Source: Cryptomeria japonica (taxonomy: Eukaryota > Streptophyta > Pinopsida > Cupressales > Cupressaceae). From it: a stretch of DNA of 64,000 nt. Positions 1 to 12,310 of this stretch are shown here, one piece after another; positions within the stretch are counted from its first letter, which is position 1, and each line of letters starts with the position of its first letter. Below the pieces are notes generated by a model, which had not been told where the DNA came from, did not search any database, and saw only the letters and a program-made list of their open reading frames with translations. Location of the stretch: the NCBI RefSeq assembly GCF_030272615.1, contig NC_081409.1, positions 617,870,755 through 617,934,754 on the forward strand. Reading direction: 5' to 3'. Made by a program: the position numbers and the translations under genes.

Positions 1-14
1 TTGTTATAGTTTTG

Positions 15-238
15 TTTTGGATTAAGGCAAAAATAGGTTTTGAAGGGGCTCCGAAACCCTTTACAAAAAAGATTCTAAAAGACTTAGAATCATAACATTA
101 GAAATATCCAAAACAAAAACAGGTTGCAAAAGATAGGACAATACAAAACACAACCAAGAAACCAACAAAACGCCCAAATGGGCAGACAAAGGATCAACAA
201 AAAACCAACAGACAAAAAACACAAAACACAGAAAGAAA
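15..238 (-). mobile_element. 3' fragment of a LINE/SINE-type non-LTR retroelement
   Basis: A 224-bp insert interrupts a copia reverse transcriptase. A 14-bp direct repeat flanks it: positions 1-14 and 239-252 read TTGTTRTAGTTTTG, differing at one base. Such long duplications are typical of target-primed reverse transcription. On the minus strand the insert reads like a LINE 3' UTR: T-rich, with a GGGTTTCGGAGCCCC stretch, ending in a TTAATCC plus A-rich tail. There is no coding content. The call rests on the duplication and the general look of the tail; the lineage is not identified. Confidence 0.55.
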
Positions 239-1191
239 TTGTTGTAGTTTTGTTGATGACATAATATTTGGAGGAAATGAAGGCATGTGCAGAAAGTTTG
301 CTAATGATATGCAAAAGGAATTTGAGGTTTCCATGATCGGTGAGTTAAATTTCTTTCTTGATTTGCAAGTAAATCAGAATAGCAAATGAATTTTCATTTC
401 TTAGTCTAAATACATTAAAGAATTGTTGAAGAAGTTTGGGTTGGAGAATTTTAAATTGGTGTGTACACTTATGACTACCGGATGCAAGTTAACAAAAGAG
501 GATAAATCCCTTAAAGCCGATGCAAGTTAGTACAGATCAATGATTGGAGTTAAATGTGACTACTACCACACAAGATATCATGTATGCAGTTTGTCTGGTG
601 GCTAGATTTCAACAAGAACCAAAAGAGTCACATGTTGTGGCAGTAAAAAGAATTTTCAGATATTTAAAAGGAACAAAAGAGTATGGATTGTGGTATCGCA
701 GAAATTCAGATTTCACTTTGACAACTTATACAGATGCTGCCGGAAGTGTTGATGATAGGAAAAGTACAAGTGGTGGAGCATTCTTTCTTGGCTCTCAGTT
801 GGTTGCTTGGTCAAGTAAGAAGCAGGATTCTGTTTCTCTATCTACAGCTGAGGCTAAATATATTGCGACATCTTCATGTTGCACATAGATGCTATGGATA
901 AAGCAGACTTTGAAGGATATTGGTGTATTGTTTAATGAACCCATCTCAATTATGTGTGATAACACTAGTGCAATAAATATTTCTAAAAATCTGGTACAAC
1001 ATTCCAAAACAAAGCATATATCTATTCACTATCACTTCCTGAGAGAAAAGGTGTTGGACAACGAAGTAAAGCTTGAGTATGTACGCACAAAAGAGCAGAT
1101 TGCAGATATCTTCACAAAGGCGTTGTGTAAGGATACTTTTGAGTATCTCCAGCAGAAGTTAGGGGTATTACCCCTTCCTAATTTGAACTGA
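239..1191 (+). pseudogene. Ty1/copia pol remnant: end of reverse transcriptase plus RNase H
   Basis: The translation begins inside the reverse transcriptase with FVDDIIFGGNE (the YVDD catalytic motif), continues through FEVSMIGELNFFLDLQV, and runs into the copia RNase H with VARFQQEPKESH, RIFRYLKGTKEYGLWY, DRKSTSGGAFFLGSQLVAWSSKKQ and SLSTAEAKYIA. It ends with the usual copia tail (CDNTSAINISKN, TKHISIHYHFLRE, VRTKEQIADIFTKAL) and a TGA near 1191. In-frame stops occur near 388 and 886, with a frame change around 540, so it is dead. Only the last third of pol is here; the rest lies left of the window or was lost. The 3' LTR that follows belongs to the same element. Confidence 0.9.
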
Positions 1192-1434
1192 TGTACATTT
1201 GGATGTGCATTGGTCTGGTGAATTGCTTGAATATTCTTATTTGGACTAGTGCTTGGGTGTTTCCTCTTAGGGGGAGCAGAGTAAGTTTCATAGGGGGAGT
1301 TTTGCGCGTGTTTGTCCTTGATGTCAAAGGGGGAGAGATGTGAAGAGACGCTGATCTGATGATGCAGAGGGAGTTGTGTGTTTGTTGTTGATTTGTTAGT
1401 GATGGATGTTGCCATCAATGACAAAGGGAGAGAT

Positions 1435-2299
1435 TGTTGCAAATGTGATGTTGATTGTTGTCATTGATGTCAACATATTGTTTTGGGTTTGGTTCCTTAA
1501 GTTGGTAATCCAGAAGATGTGTTCCCGAAATGTTTGGTGCTCCAGAAGATGTGTTATAGTTGATATTCACTGTGGTTTGTTTGTGTTCATGGTGATCCGG
1601 ATTTCTCCATTTACTGGATATGGTATTGATCGATTGTATTCACGAGTATCTTGGTTCCATTCTTATGGATGTAACGTGTTGATTTGTTCGATGAAGTGTG
1701 TTGTGGTATGGTCTACTTCTCATTCCTTTCCACCATCAGAATGTTTAGTGCTGACCTATTTCAAATCTTTGTTTGGACGACTTAGAAGATTATGTTGTCC
1801 AGAGAGTATAAATAAGAGAATGATTTGAATGTTTAGAAGTATGGAAGATGTGCGAGGCTAAATAGGAAAAATCCGATCGATGTTGATATGTGAAGTGTGT
1901 TGTTGTTGAGAGGCACCGGAAGTAGTTTCTGGTATTGCAGATTATTTCACAGTGGTGGATTCTCTTTTCTTTTTTCTTCCTTTGGCAGTGAGCCTTTGTG
2001 GGCATTGAGCTCTCCTGCAGTAAACATTTGGGTAGTGAGCCACCTTTTGTAAAAATACCTTAACCAATATCACCTTAACCGGTGCTATATATTGAGAACT
2101 AACATTCTTCGTGGTTTTTCCCTTCTTGGTTTTTCCACATCATATTTGGTGTTCATTGTGTGATTTGTTTTGTGTATGTGCTTTCATGTTATATTTGTTT
2201 TAATTAATTCTATTGGTATTTTGGATCTGTGAAAGAATGGAAGAAAAATTTAGTTGTCAATTGATTCACTCCCCCTCTTAGTTGCCTAGATATTTAACA
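1435..2299 (+). repeat. 3' LTR of the copia element, preceded by purine-rich tracts
   Basis: Downstream of RNase H there are purine tracts (AAAGGGGGAGAGA near 1326 and ACAAAGGGAGAGA ending about 1433), the position of a polypurine tract. The LTR then starts TGTTGCAAATGTG and ends near 2299 in TATTTAACA, just after ATTCACTCCCCCTCTTAG, a typical end of plant copia LTRs. A TATA-like GTGCTATATATTG lies near 2083. An open frame at 1406-1828 falls inside the LTR and is not a gene. The ends were set by eye, and the matching 5' LTR is outside the window. Confidence 0.65.
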
Positions 2300-2925
2300 C
2301 ATAAAAGTTGACATTTGAGCATGCATCATAAGAGGCAAATATTTATTATTTTTTTTCAAAATTTGGATAAATTTTTTTCATCAACATCATTAATTAATTA
2401 CACTAGTAAATCAACCATTATTTTGATTACCTCTAAATCAAATTTATATTAAGTGAATGCTTGGTAATTGACAAGACCTTTTAGTAGATCACATCATACA
2501 TGATATGATGATGACTATAATACCACCTATTTATGTATTCATTCCTTTACAATATTATATAATTATACATTATAGTATAGCGTCAAATAATAATTTAATG
2601 TCATTATTTAAAATACACATTATGTATACTTGATACCGACTCATGTTTTAAGATACCAGGGTGAAAATTTTAGCTTTCTAAATGCTGATAAGATTCGTTA
2701 TTAACTATTTATAGACAAAAATATATCTGAAATTTTTTATTATATTATATTCTAAATTTATCATACCTCATTCTCAAAAATGAGGTAATACCACCAAACA
2801 AAGATATGCTAAAACCATCTATATATATTCATTTTTTCCTTCTCCATAATCAATGTTGTGTGAGGATAAACCACAACCTTTTCCCTTTTATGCACTCACA
2901 TGCCTATGCTATAGAAAGGAACGTT
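2300..2925. other. AT-rich spacer without recognisable gene
   Basis: This stretch is strongly AT-rich and full of short TATA/ATTA runs. I see no coding signal, RNA gene or complete repeat. It ends at the target duplication of element A1 (CCTCT, 2926-2930). Confidence 0.5.
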
Positions 2926-3355
2926 CCTCTTGTTGTCCTCATTTTTGTTTCCAAAAATGAAGGACCACTACGATGGAATTTTTATGAAAAAATAAAAATT
3001 ATTACTCTATGGCATGCTTCCCGAGGCAGAATTTTGACTAATCCTTGGACTGGCTTAATCCTCAGTCCATTCTCAAACTACGTTTCAAATTTCGTCCAAT
3101 TCTGGGTTCGTTTGCTATGCCTTTCCTTCAATTTCGGGTTTTAAAACCCAGACTGCAGGCGGAGAATTTTCTTCAAACTGCAAGTTTTAATGATATTCAT
3201 TGTTGTGGTCTTTGTAGGGGAATTTTTGATCACTTACATGTGCATTTTTTATTTCAAATATGTCACTTGTAATTTATTTTAAGTTTCCCATTTAATGTTT
3301 TTATCTTTTTGTTGTTTTTTGGTCATTTTTAGTTAAAATAGGGGTTTTTTAGCTC

Positions 3356-5021
3356 AACTGCAAGTAAACTTGCAGTTTGTTCAAAAAACCCCTACTTTAA
3401 TGGTTTTCACATGTAATAGGGATTTTAAATCCCCATTACATGTGTGCAAGTGTTTAATACTTGTTGTAGGGATTTTATTTCCCCCTTACAAGTATTTTTA
3501 AACTTGCAGTTTGTCTTTTAAAACCCGATTTTAACATAAAAGTTCATTTTTGACAATTTTAAACTTGTCATTTGTCCAAAAGAACCCGATTTTGGCTTAA
3601 TGAGTGAAAAAGTGAGATTTTAAACTTGTCATTTGTCTTTTAAAACCCGATTTTAAGCATGAAAGAGGGAAAAAGTGAAAATCGAACTTGTTGTTTTATA
3701 TCCAAAACCCGATTTGCTTCCTTTTGAAGAAAACGAACTTGCCTTTGGCTCTTCAAAACCCGAAATGCAAGAGAAAAACGATTTTAGACCTTTTCAAGGC
3801 GAAATTTGTGGAGGAATCGTTGGATGAAGGAGGCATTTTGGGTTTGCATCCTATCTTCATGCATTGTTGGACATCTCTCATGCCATTTGAAGGATACATT
3901 CGCTGGTTTTTACCCTAAATCAGCAACCACGCTATTTATTAATGCCACGTTTTTAGGAGTTAAATCTATAACAATTTGCACACTCCTAAATCGTTTTGCT
4001 CTTTTCTACTAAGGTGTGGAGTATGGGATTGGTTTCAAGACATTTAATAATCCATTGAATGTGTATTGAATACCACGTTTTTTGCAAAAACGTGATTCTC
4101 TTTGGCTGCGTTTTAAACCTTTGGCATTGTTACCTCTTCAAATACCTTTGGTGTTATTGCTTCAGCAAATACCTTGATCGTTTTGCTTCAACAAACTTGA
4201 AATGAACACTTTCATTGGCATTTTGCTCCTCCAAGTTTAAGATTGCTGCCATTTTTGGGGGCATTTTCACAAAAACGTGATAAGGGTTTAATAGTCCAGT
4301 TTTGCTTCTTCATCTCAAGAAGTATTGCATTGTTGGAGAAGCATTTTGATTTTCTAATCAAGGTATGTTCTTCCTTTCTTCTCTTCTTTTTATTATTTTC
4401 ATGTTTTCTTTATTTTTCGTTATTGTCCAGTTTTGCTTCTTCATCTCAAGAAGTATTGCATTGTTGGAGAAGCATTTTGATTTTCTAATCAAGGTATGTT
4501 CTTCCTTTCTTCTCTTCTTTTTATTATTTTCATGTTTTCTTTATTTTTCGTTATTTGTTACATTCTTCGCATGTGTTGTTCTTCCCTTAAAATTGGTTTT
4601 CATGAAAGAAATCTTCCCTTTGAAATGCAATTGTTAAATTGCATTATTCTTCTCAAAATTCCATCTTAGCTTGTATTCGGGATTTTTAATCTCGATTACA
4701 AGTTCGCTGGAAATTCTTGTTCTTCCCCTACGGTTAAGGAATTTAATCATTTTTGGTTAAATTTCCAAGCTTGAAAAGTGTGAAATACCCCTCTCTTGCA
4801 AATTTGGGTTTTGAAAACCGGATTACATGTTGAAAAGATCTTCCCATTTTCATGAAAATGACTATCCCGGATATTCCCATTTCTATCCATTTACGTTCCC
4901 CATATCCGTACTTTCCATTTCCATCATTTCCCGCAAGTCAAAATCCCGTTTTTCATCCGTTTCTCCATTTTCGAATTTACAAGTATACTTGTATTCGGGT
5001 TTTAAAATCCTGATTGCATGT
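3356..5021 (+). repeat. Leader array of palindromes in A1
   Basis: Imperfect palindromes recur here: 3356-3377 (AACTGCAAGT facing ACTTGCAGTT), 3409-3443 (ACATGTAATAGGGATTT facing AAATCCCCATTACATGT), 3459-3493, 4670-4702, 4795-4832 and 4987-5021. Most follow the plan ACTTGTAATCGGGATTT, a short loop and its complement. Between them half-units such as AAACTTGTCATTTGTC and AAAACCCGATTTT recur many times. The same array is present in A2 on the other strand. Each full unit could fold as a hairpin in RNA. The function is unknown. Confidence 0.75.
4294..4555 (+). repeat. 131-bp tandem duplication carrying a splice-donor-like site
   Basis: Two adjacent copies (4294-4424 and 4425-4555) are practically identical. 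Each contains AATCAAGGTATGTTC, a good plant 5' splice site (AAG|GTATGT), followed by a T-rich tract. A2 has only one copy of this segment, near 21705-21830, so the duplication arose in A1 after the two separated. If the leader is spliced, A1 now has two candidate donors. Confidence 0.8.
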
Positions 5022-5248
5022 ATGTACTTTCCAACTTGTATACTTGCGAAAATTCCCCCAAGATCCGAAATTGGTCAAAGTCAAGATTTTCCCATTTCTA
5101 CATGTCTTCCCTCTTCTTCTCACAAAACCGTGAAATTCAGAGATCAAAGTTTTACCCATTTGAAAAAGAAAGAATGATATTTGCAGCTGATTATGATGTG
5201 GCCTTAACCCTTTTAAGTCTTCATCACAGCATTCCAGGTTCGCAATCA

Positions 5249-8200
5249 ATGTCAGATTTGCCGGCATCGCCAACTCCAAAGAAAATGAAATACAAATATG
5301 ACAAATACCAGAATGAGGTTGCACCTTCCCAGGTATCTTCTCCATTGGATCGCATCAGGGACACAGAAATAGGGCACGTTGATATGGCAGAATTCATTCA
5401 CAGGGTAGAAGATCCACAGGATAACAACTTGCAGCGGCTGTTGGACAGCCATATCCATCATGCGTCTTCTTTCCCAGTGGCTGCCCTAGAACCTGAATTT
5501 GTTCTTGCATGCGCCCATCATTTTGACAAAGAGTCAAGAGTCATAAAAAAATGATGATGGTGAAGCCATAATTCGTCTTGATGCGGATACAATCGAGAAG
5601 GTCTTCAAAATACCTCCTGCACCTGTTTATATGAAAATCACCAAAGAAAGTGCAGCAGAGTATTATGTGAAAAGAGAAAAAGATTGCAAGCGCCACATCA
5701 ATAGGTGGATTCATGAGCCACGTCCTTCCTTCTCAAGATGGGCAAAGTTGTACCGTTGTGATTTCAAGTGGGAGATAGGAGACACCATCACTCTTCTCAG
5801 CAGAATGTTAGGCCTTGAGCACTCTAATGTCTTTGAGCCATGGATGTATCAATTCATCATGTTCATACGGCAGTCGCATCACATTTCATGGGGTGAAATC
5901 ATCAGCGATGCTTTGTGCGAACAACTTGCAGCGGTTCCTACCACTATGACCTTCTTTATGAATTCTTATTTGGTATATTTAGCAGCATCACTTAGACACT
6001 TTCCAGGTCTTTCTACCAAGGGTGATCGCTCGCTCATACCAGTTTGGGAATATTATGACCAGCTGCCTTTGAAACCTAGCAGACTACATTTCAGAAGAGT
6101 CCAAGACGCATTCTTTGGATATTTTATTTGTCAGTTTGACATGGATCTTAGAAATAAACGAGTATCAGATGAGGCATGGGTCAAGGTATCTGAGTATGGG
6201 TGTTTATTCCTGCAATTTCCCACCTTCACCTACATGAGGATTGGGTGCTATGATGGACAACCATACATGCTTCCAAGATACCCGACCGATAGGATAATTC
6301 TTATGGAGTTGGGAAGACAGATTATGGCTGTTCATACTCTTCAGTCTGCTAGACACAAGGTTGGAATGGGGATCTCCAGCACAAATCCATTGAAAATTGG
6401 TCGATACTCCCTTGTCACATCTGTGAAGGCTAAGGCCATGGAGGTTGAATTGCAGGAAATCAAGCTTAAGAGGTTCAAACCTAGAGCTGATTTTGATTAT
6501 AGAGGTATGAAGGAAAAGATCAAGAAATCCTTTGTGCATGTTCATCGCATTGAAGACATCTGGGCAGATCTCCGCACAGAAGCTGAAGTTCTGAAGATGG
6601 ATTACTGCAGGCTCACTGTTGAGCAAATTGTTGACTTGAACTTGGCAGATATCCCACAAGGGATGATTGATGACGGGCGTATACTTGATCCTGAATACAC
6701 TTCACGGAGGGTTGAGGAAGCTCCACTTCCTTTGATCCAATGGTCACATAAAGAGTGCGTCTCCATTCTTGAGAGATTTCAGCCTATCTTGGCCAACACT
6801 AACGCATGGTTGAAAAGCAATGCTGTTAGACTTATCAAAATCAAGGTTGGTAAAGAAGATGATTCTACAGGGCCTCTTGGACGGAAGTCTGAGATTCAAA
6901 TTGATAATAAGGAGGGTGCTTCATCTTCAAGCACAAGGATCAAATTACGAGTTAGTCGTGCAGTAGTGCTTCCACCTGAAGAGACAACTACTCGTGGGAA
7001 GGAGAAATCACGGTTCCATGTTCAGGTGGTCGATCTGTATAATCCAGAAGAGGGGCAGCAATCTGATGATGCGCCTAAGTCTCCAGTTCTAGACACGCCT
7101 CACGAGGTCATTCCTCCAGTTTCCATTGAGACGCCTCTTTCTCCTCCTGATTTGCTCATTGATGAGTCTCCTCAGAATGCAGTTCCCATTTCGGCATACA
7201 AGCCTTCTCCTGATCAACAGCGAGAAAGTGTGTTGAAAGTTCCTGAAGATATTCCCATTTGCATTCAGTTATCAGAAATTGACACTTCCACTTCTGGTTT
7301 TGAAGAATTCATGAGGCAATCTTCATGTCCGTTGGTAACTGAGCAAAACATAGTCGGTATTCAAACAGATATTCCTCCCAGGGTGACCACGGTGATTCAA
7401 ACAGAAACTGCTTCTCCTTTGCCTACAGCTGCTACAGGAAGTGAGTTGATGACTTTGCCTCCATGGCTTAGTTCTTTCACCCCGAAAAGAAAGAAGCAAG
7501 AGATCTCACCTGATGCCTTTGACTACTAGCAACTCAAACAGTCCAAATCCAAAGTTGCTAAGAAGGCGAAGACTATTTCCAGGGTAACTGTTGATAGCAA
7601 CAAGATGAAAGTAGCTGAAATTGTGGAACCTATTGCAGATAAACCACTTGATGAAATGTCAGCTACTGATTATAAGGTTACAAAGGTAGAATTGGGCAAG
7701 CAAACACATGAGGTTATTAAACATGATGCTCAGTTTTCTGTTGCTTCACTAGTGCAAAGATGTGACGATCTTCTTGCAAAGAAAAACAAGCTAGAAGAAG
7801 AAAATCGACAGCTCATGGCAGCCATCCATAAAATCACAAAACCTGCTGCCGAAGGGAGTAACTCTATAGGTTCTTCTGGTTCCCAAGAATCGATTCGTGG
7901 AGTGGAAAGAGCTGATCAGAAAGTACAAGCACTGGATTCCTGGGTTGATCAGCTTCATGATCAATGCGTGCAAGTGATAAAAGACATTTTTCAAATAATG
8001 TCTAAGCTGGAAACCATTGAGGAGAAATTGGATCAGACTTCTAACACTTTCAAAAAGAATCTGGAAAGTGTTGGGAAAAGTCTGGCAATCTGGCGTACCA
8101 TGCCCCAACAACAGCTCAATATCCTGCAGGATCACGCCATCATTTCTTCCAGGGTCATGTACTTGGAATTCGAGGAACTCATGGAAAACAAAACTCTTGT

Positions 8201-8606
8201 TCTTAAATCCCTCATCGAAGAGATCAGTGATGCAAGGAGATTCCGGGATGAGTCTTATCAAGGTATTGTCTCACATTGTGAAAGGGCCTCTTGCAATATA
8301 GTAAGTCAGGATGGAGAGCTAATTCCAGAAGAAGAGGTTCTTGCGGATTTACAGATGAGGATTCACGGTGAATGGAGGAGTGAACAATTCTCAGCAGTTT
8401 CAATTCAAACATTGATGAAACACCAAGCCTTTTTGCATGAGATTCAGTCCATCTTGGATAAAGACAATTCTGCGCTTCTCCGTTGCCACGACACTATTGT
8501 GAAGACTATGGTAGTTGCTAAGAACACTCATGAACCGAATCCCGAGGAACTACAAGCGAGCATCCGGAAGTTTCAAGGATTCATGTCTTCACAAAATTCA
8601 ACTTAA
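5249..8606 (+). pseudogene. Long ORF of A1: uncharacterised element protein, about 1,118 codons
   Basis: I do not recognise this protein. ATG 5249 (MSDLPASPTPKK) is preferred because it gives an N-terminus comparable to B4; ATG 5174 is in frame but lies before a likely splice acceptor (TTTGCAG, 5180-5186). Residues about 40-390 form the family's conserved domain: RDTEIGHVDMAEF, CAHHFDKESRVI, FEPWMYQFIM, SWGEIISDALCEQL, TFFMNSYLVYLAASL, LPRYPTDRIILMELGRQ. A charged, Ser/Pro-rich linker follows, with PPWLSSFTPKRKKQE, then TDYKVTKVELGKQTHE and a helical, coiled-coil-like C-terminus (EEKLDQTSNTFKKNLESV). There is no RT, integrase, protease or DDE motif. The frame is broken twice: a frameshift in an A7 run at about 5546-5553, and a TAG at 7527-7529 where A2 has CAG. 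The stop is TAA at 8604-8606. Confidence 0.85.
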
Positions 8607-8759
8607 GTGTTTCTCAGCACTTAGTTGAATTTTCTCTCTTTTTGTAATTTCTTAGTTGTAATTTTGTTTTAACAAGATACATGTAAAAGTAGTTTATGTA
8701 AAATACAAGTTACACATTACTTGTACTTTTGTAATTACATGTAAGGTAACTACAAGTTG

Positions 8760-8940
8760 TGTCCGATTAGGACTGTAGTCTGAATAAGTCTTAGTTAGTT
8801 AGAATAACTCTTAGTTAATTAATGAAGTCTCAGTTATTTATTAAAAGAGTCTTGGTGGTTGAGAGAATCTCTCAAATTAGTTGGGATCCTTCCACCTTTT
8901 TCTCAAGCCTCCTATTCTATAAATACTTGAGAGGTCCATT
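8760..8940 (+). promoter_or_regulatory. Putative promoter near the 3' end of A1 (TATA at 8917-8926)
   Basis: CTATAAATAC at 8917 sits 807 bp before the 3' end, and the equivalent box in A2 lies 808 bp from its end. Upstream, a motif like AGTCTTAGTTAGTTAGAATAA recurs about three times between 8787 and 8835. In an LTR, a TATA box followed by several hundred bases to the CA end marks the U3/R start of transcription. Its position downstream of the ORF suggests it would drive transcription out of the element or, in a two-LTR form, into the internal region. Confidence 0.5.
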
Positions 8941-8987
8941 GTAATTGATATCTTTTGGAAAGCAAGCAAAAACTCTGCCAAATTTAC

Positions 8988-9462
8988 AGCAAGAAGTCTT
9001 TGAGCTTATGAATGTGAATTAAAGGTTTTGGAAGAATAATAAAGAAGGATTACTCAAGTTTTGAGTCTTTGAGCTACATGTTTGAGTTTGAATCTTTTTA
9101 TTTCTTCTATGCAAAGTGTTTCTAAAGGAGCTTAGTCCAATCTGATTTGGAGTCTTTGAGCTGCAAGTAGAGAAGATTAATTAGAATAGGAAACTCTCTT
9201 GAAGGAGTAGCAAGTCTTTGAGCTTGCGTCCATTCTTGAAAAAAATTATTGTTTGATAAGAAATAGCAGCAAGTCTTTGAGCTCGCATTATTTCTTGTCT
9301 TCGTGTTAAAAGAATAGATTATTCCAGTCTTTGAGCTGTTATCTTTTATTCGTTGTAAATTTTAGTATAGCAAAGGGTAGATAGGACTTCCAATAGTCAA
9401 GTCTTTGAGCTTGATATTGCTGTCCCGTCCCGAAGGAAGTGACGGAAGTCTTTGCGCTTTCA
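8988..9462 (+). repeat. Array of eight AGTCTTTGAGCT motifs (A1)
   Basis: The 12-mer AGTCTTTGAGCT (last copy AGTCTTTGCGCT) occurs near 8995, 9063, 9151, 9208, 9270, 9330, 9399 and 9447, spaced about 48-90 bp. The spacer sequences differ from each other. All copies lie downstream of the TATA box, inside what would be the R-U5 part of an LTR. A2 carries the same array on the minus strand. It could be a protein or small-RNA binding array; nothing in the sequence decides. Confidence 0.85.
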
Positions 9463-9729
9463 GGAAACTTCATTTCCTTTCTCTCATTTCACTTGAAAGT
9501 AATTACTGCTGTTCATATTCAATCGCTATCCTTTTCTGTGAAGAGAAAAGGATATTGTCTTTCTTAAAAAAAAGAAGGAAGACTGCTGTCCCATCCTGTT
9601 TTTATTTCAGTTTTAGTTAGATAGGGGGAGCCTTCCCTTAATTAGGAGAGTTTTTACTCGTGTGCTGTGGTTGAAATCACAATTTTGTATATTTCCCCTA
9701 AGTGTACAAAATTTTCAACCAACACCTCT

Positions 9730-12310
9730 TCATGAATATATGTCTTTTGAAAGCAAAACTATTGGAGTCTACTATAAACGCTAGATTTACTCATATGAAT
9801 ATTTCATTGAAACGATTAGAATTCTCTTTTCCACTGATTGCAATACGTTCTGCAAATTTTGGCTCAAGTTATTATTCTTTTCCTATTAGCATTTTCTTTT
9901 GGCATGAATAAACATAAGTCCTAGTGTGCAAACTTGACCTTAGTGCTCAGACTTGGCAGTTTCCAGTTTTAGCGTCGCATGTGGTGAAAATTGTCTTTTG
10001 TCTTGGCATCATTTCTGCCAATCAAGCCTTGGACCAGCAATCTTCATTTCGTGACCATGCTTTTGAAAACCTTTTGGTATCCATTTAGAGGCATCTTCTA
10101 CTCATATCTGGTGTCATATTTTCCAATTTGGCACGACTCTTTCCAAATAAGGCATTTTGGGTGACCTCTATTCCTTCGATAGCACTGTAAATCTTTACTA
10201 GAGTTTGCCCAACACATGGATGTAATGCAAATGTTTCAAGTTACTATTCTAAACAGCATTGTCAGTGCTCCTTCCCATGTGCAGGTCGATCAAGAAATTT
10301 TTTAAGAGATGATTAGAGAAAAAATCATGACTTTGTGCTTAGTTTCTTCGTGGACTTCAACGCAACCTTCTTTTATCACTCTCACAAACTCATTGGGCTT
10401 AGTATTGTCATCCTTTCTCAAGAATTCTTACACTAGTTCCGTAATATCCAAGTGTATGGCTCTAGATTTATGGTGTTCTACACATAATATTGACAATTAT
10501 GACATTGTTCATTGTTTGATAAGTTATGACTTCCCTTAACCATTGCATGAAAAGCATTGAAGAAGCCTTCATGCTATGTTTATAGATTCTTTATGCTAAT
10601 CTTAATGCACTATTGAGTTTTTTCAACTCTCTTTTCTTTTGAAGGCATCGACTCAGCACTCAAATAGTTCAATAGAATGCCATGGTTGCAGCGTATGCAT
10701 AGGAATGGATTTATTATATATCTTTATAAGTCTTTGAGCAAATGCAAGTCACAGGTATAAAGCCAAGTTCCTTGATCATTGGTAGCATTCTCTTGTGCCA
10801 TATATGGGAGCACTAGTCTCACCAATGAACAACTGGTTGAACTTAGTTGATAAATTGCTCAAAATAAATTATTTTTTGAAATCTCCCTTGCTATCTTGTT
10901 ACATCCTTGAAAACAAGAAAATTATAGAAGCAGCATATTAAATTGTGAACTTAATTTCCCATCGCCTAGTTCATATCAACTATTGCCATTTTTTAGAAGG
11001 ATGTTATTTGAAAGTTGTATATTATAACGTGTTATGCCTAGAATGGTTGCCCTTGCAAGTCTTATAAATTTTCTCCTTTAAATTGTCATAGAATTCAAAT
11101 ATTAAAATGACAATTTTTTTGTGTGGGAGATTCTAGGAGGCAACAACATTGGAGCCCATTCCAATTTAGCTGGTAGAAGTGATAAGCTTACTATGATGAT
11201 AAGGAAGGGTCATCATTATGGTTGAGGCTACTAATATTGAACTTCTTTTCATATGAGATTAGTTTAAAAATGACAAAGGCTCACATATTTCTTAATATTA
11301 TATCCAATTGAGAAAGAGAAGGCTTAATGTGAAAAGAAAATGGCTTAAAATTTTACTTGTTTCTATTACGATAATGTCTTCTAGAATCAACCATATTGAT
11401 GTGAAAAATCTTTGAATATAGCCTAACTTTAATATATCTCTTTGCAAGGAGTTTTATTGTTTTATGTTGCATATAATCTATCTATTCATAAATAGAGGTT
11501 AAAATATTTATTTATGAAATGTATAGGCTAGTAAATATGCATAAGTAAATTCAAAATTGATAAATTGCTCACTAGCATCCTTTTTGGAGATCAAAGAGAT
11601 TTGTTGTTCTATCCATTTTTATTTTTAATCATTCTATTTATAATGGGTGGCTATCACCCTTATAAACTGTCCAGGGAGCAAACTTGGAAAGGATAACTCA
11701 CTCGTTGCTTAATTTTATTTTGGATCATTACGATATGTAGTAGTATATCTACGTTAATTATTCATACTTATGCTTATGAAAATATATGTTGATCTCCTTG
11801 CTACTAATCATTAGATTATATTCTAAATTTATGAGCAATATTATATGATCTTTGGGAACGACAAATTCATGATATTATGTTTTTATCTTTGCACCTAGAA
11901 TCAAGGTTAATTGATTATTATGGTACTAACCATATTTGTGCTTCTTTGGCAAGATTATGCCCCCAAAAATATGGTGCAAGTGCTATTACATGGATGGTGC
12001 AATACTTTATAAAATGATTATCTTCTATGTGTCTTTGAATCAAAAGTGCAAAATATGTAGCTCTTGAAGAATCAATATGGCCTTGAAGATTTATGGAGGT
12101 GCTCGCGATACATGTAAAAGTACCATCTTACTTGAAGTTATTCTACTCTTTCCAAAGATCATCTTTTCTAAAGAGAGAAAAGCACATTGAAGATCATGGG
12201 AACCCCACTCAAGTGAAATCATCCCATAATAAAGACACTTTGAAGATCATGGGCACATGCTATCTATTAGAATTTTTAGCCATCACTTTGAAATCCTTTG
12301 TGTAGTAATT
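9730..12310. other. Degenerate non-coding sequence
   Basis: There is no open frame with recognisable protein similarity, no tRNA or rRNA and no clear LTR pair. The few open frames (for example 10309-10539) are short and have no family resemblance. This is probably old retrotransposon sequence decayed beyond recognition. Confidence 0.4.

Larger units (their letters stand above)
2931..9724 (+). mobile_element. Element A1: TGTTG...CAACA element carrying one long ORF
   Basis: The element starts TGTTGTCCTC and ends TTCAACCAACA. It is flanked by the perfect 5-bp duplication CCTCT (2926-2930 and 9725-9729), so both ends are exact. Element A2 (16519-23163, opposite strand) matches along its whole length and has its own different duplication, AGTAT. 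Order inside: a leader of about 2.3 kb rich in palindromes; one long ORF (5249-8606); an A-type promoter region with CTATAAATAC at 8917; an array of AGTCTTTGAGCT motifs; then the 3' end. There are no LTRs at its ends and no reverse transcriptase or integrase. TG...CA ends with a 5-bp duplication are the signature of retroviral-type integration, so A1 looks like a giant solo LTR or an unclassified non-autonomous element. Confidence 0.85.

Noticed and set aside
1406-1828. 140-codon open frame
   Set aside because: It lies mostly inside the copia 3' LTR, crosses its start, and has no domain or codon pattern of a gene.
2931-9724. Ginger, Transib or other DNA transposon class for the TGTTG elements
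   Set aside because: Terminal inverted identity is only about five bases, there is no transposase, and 5-bp duplications with TG...CA fit retroviral-type integration better; not excluded by sequence alone.
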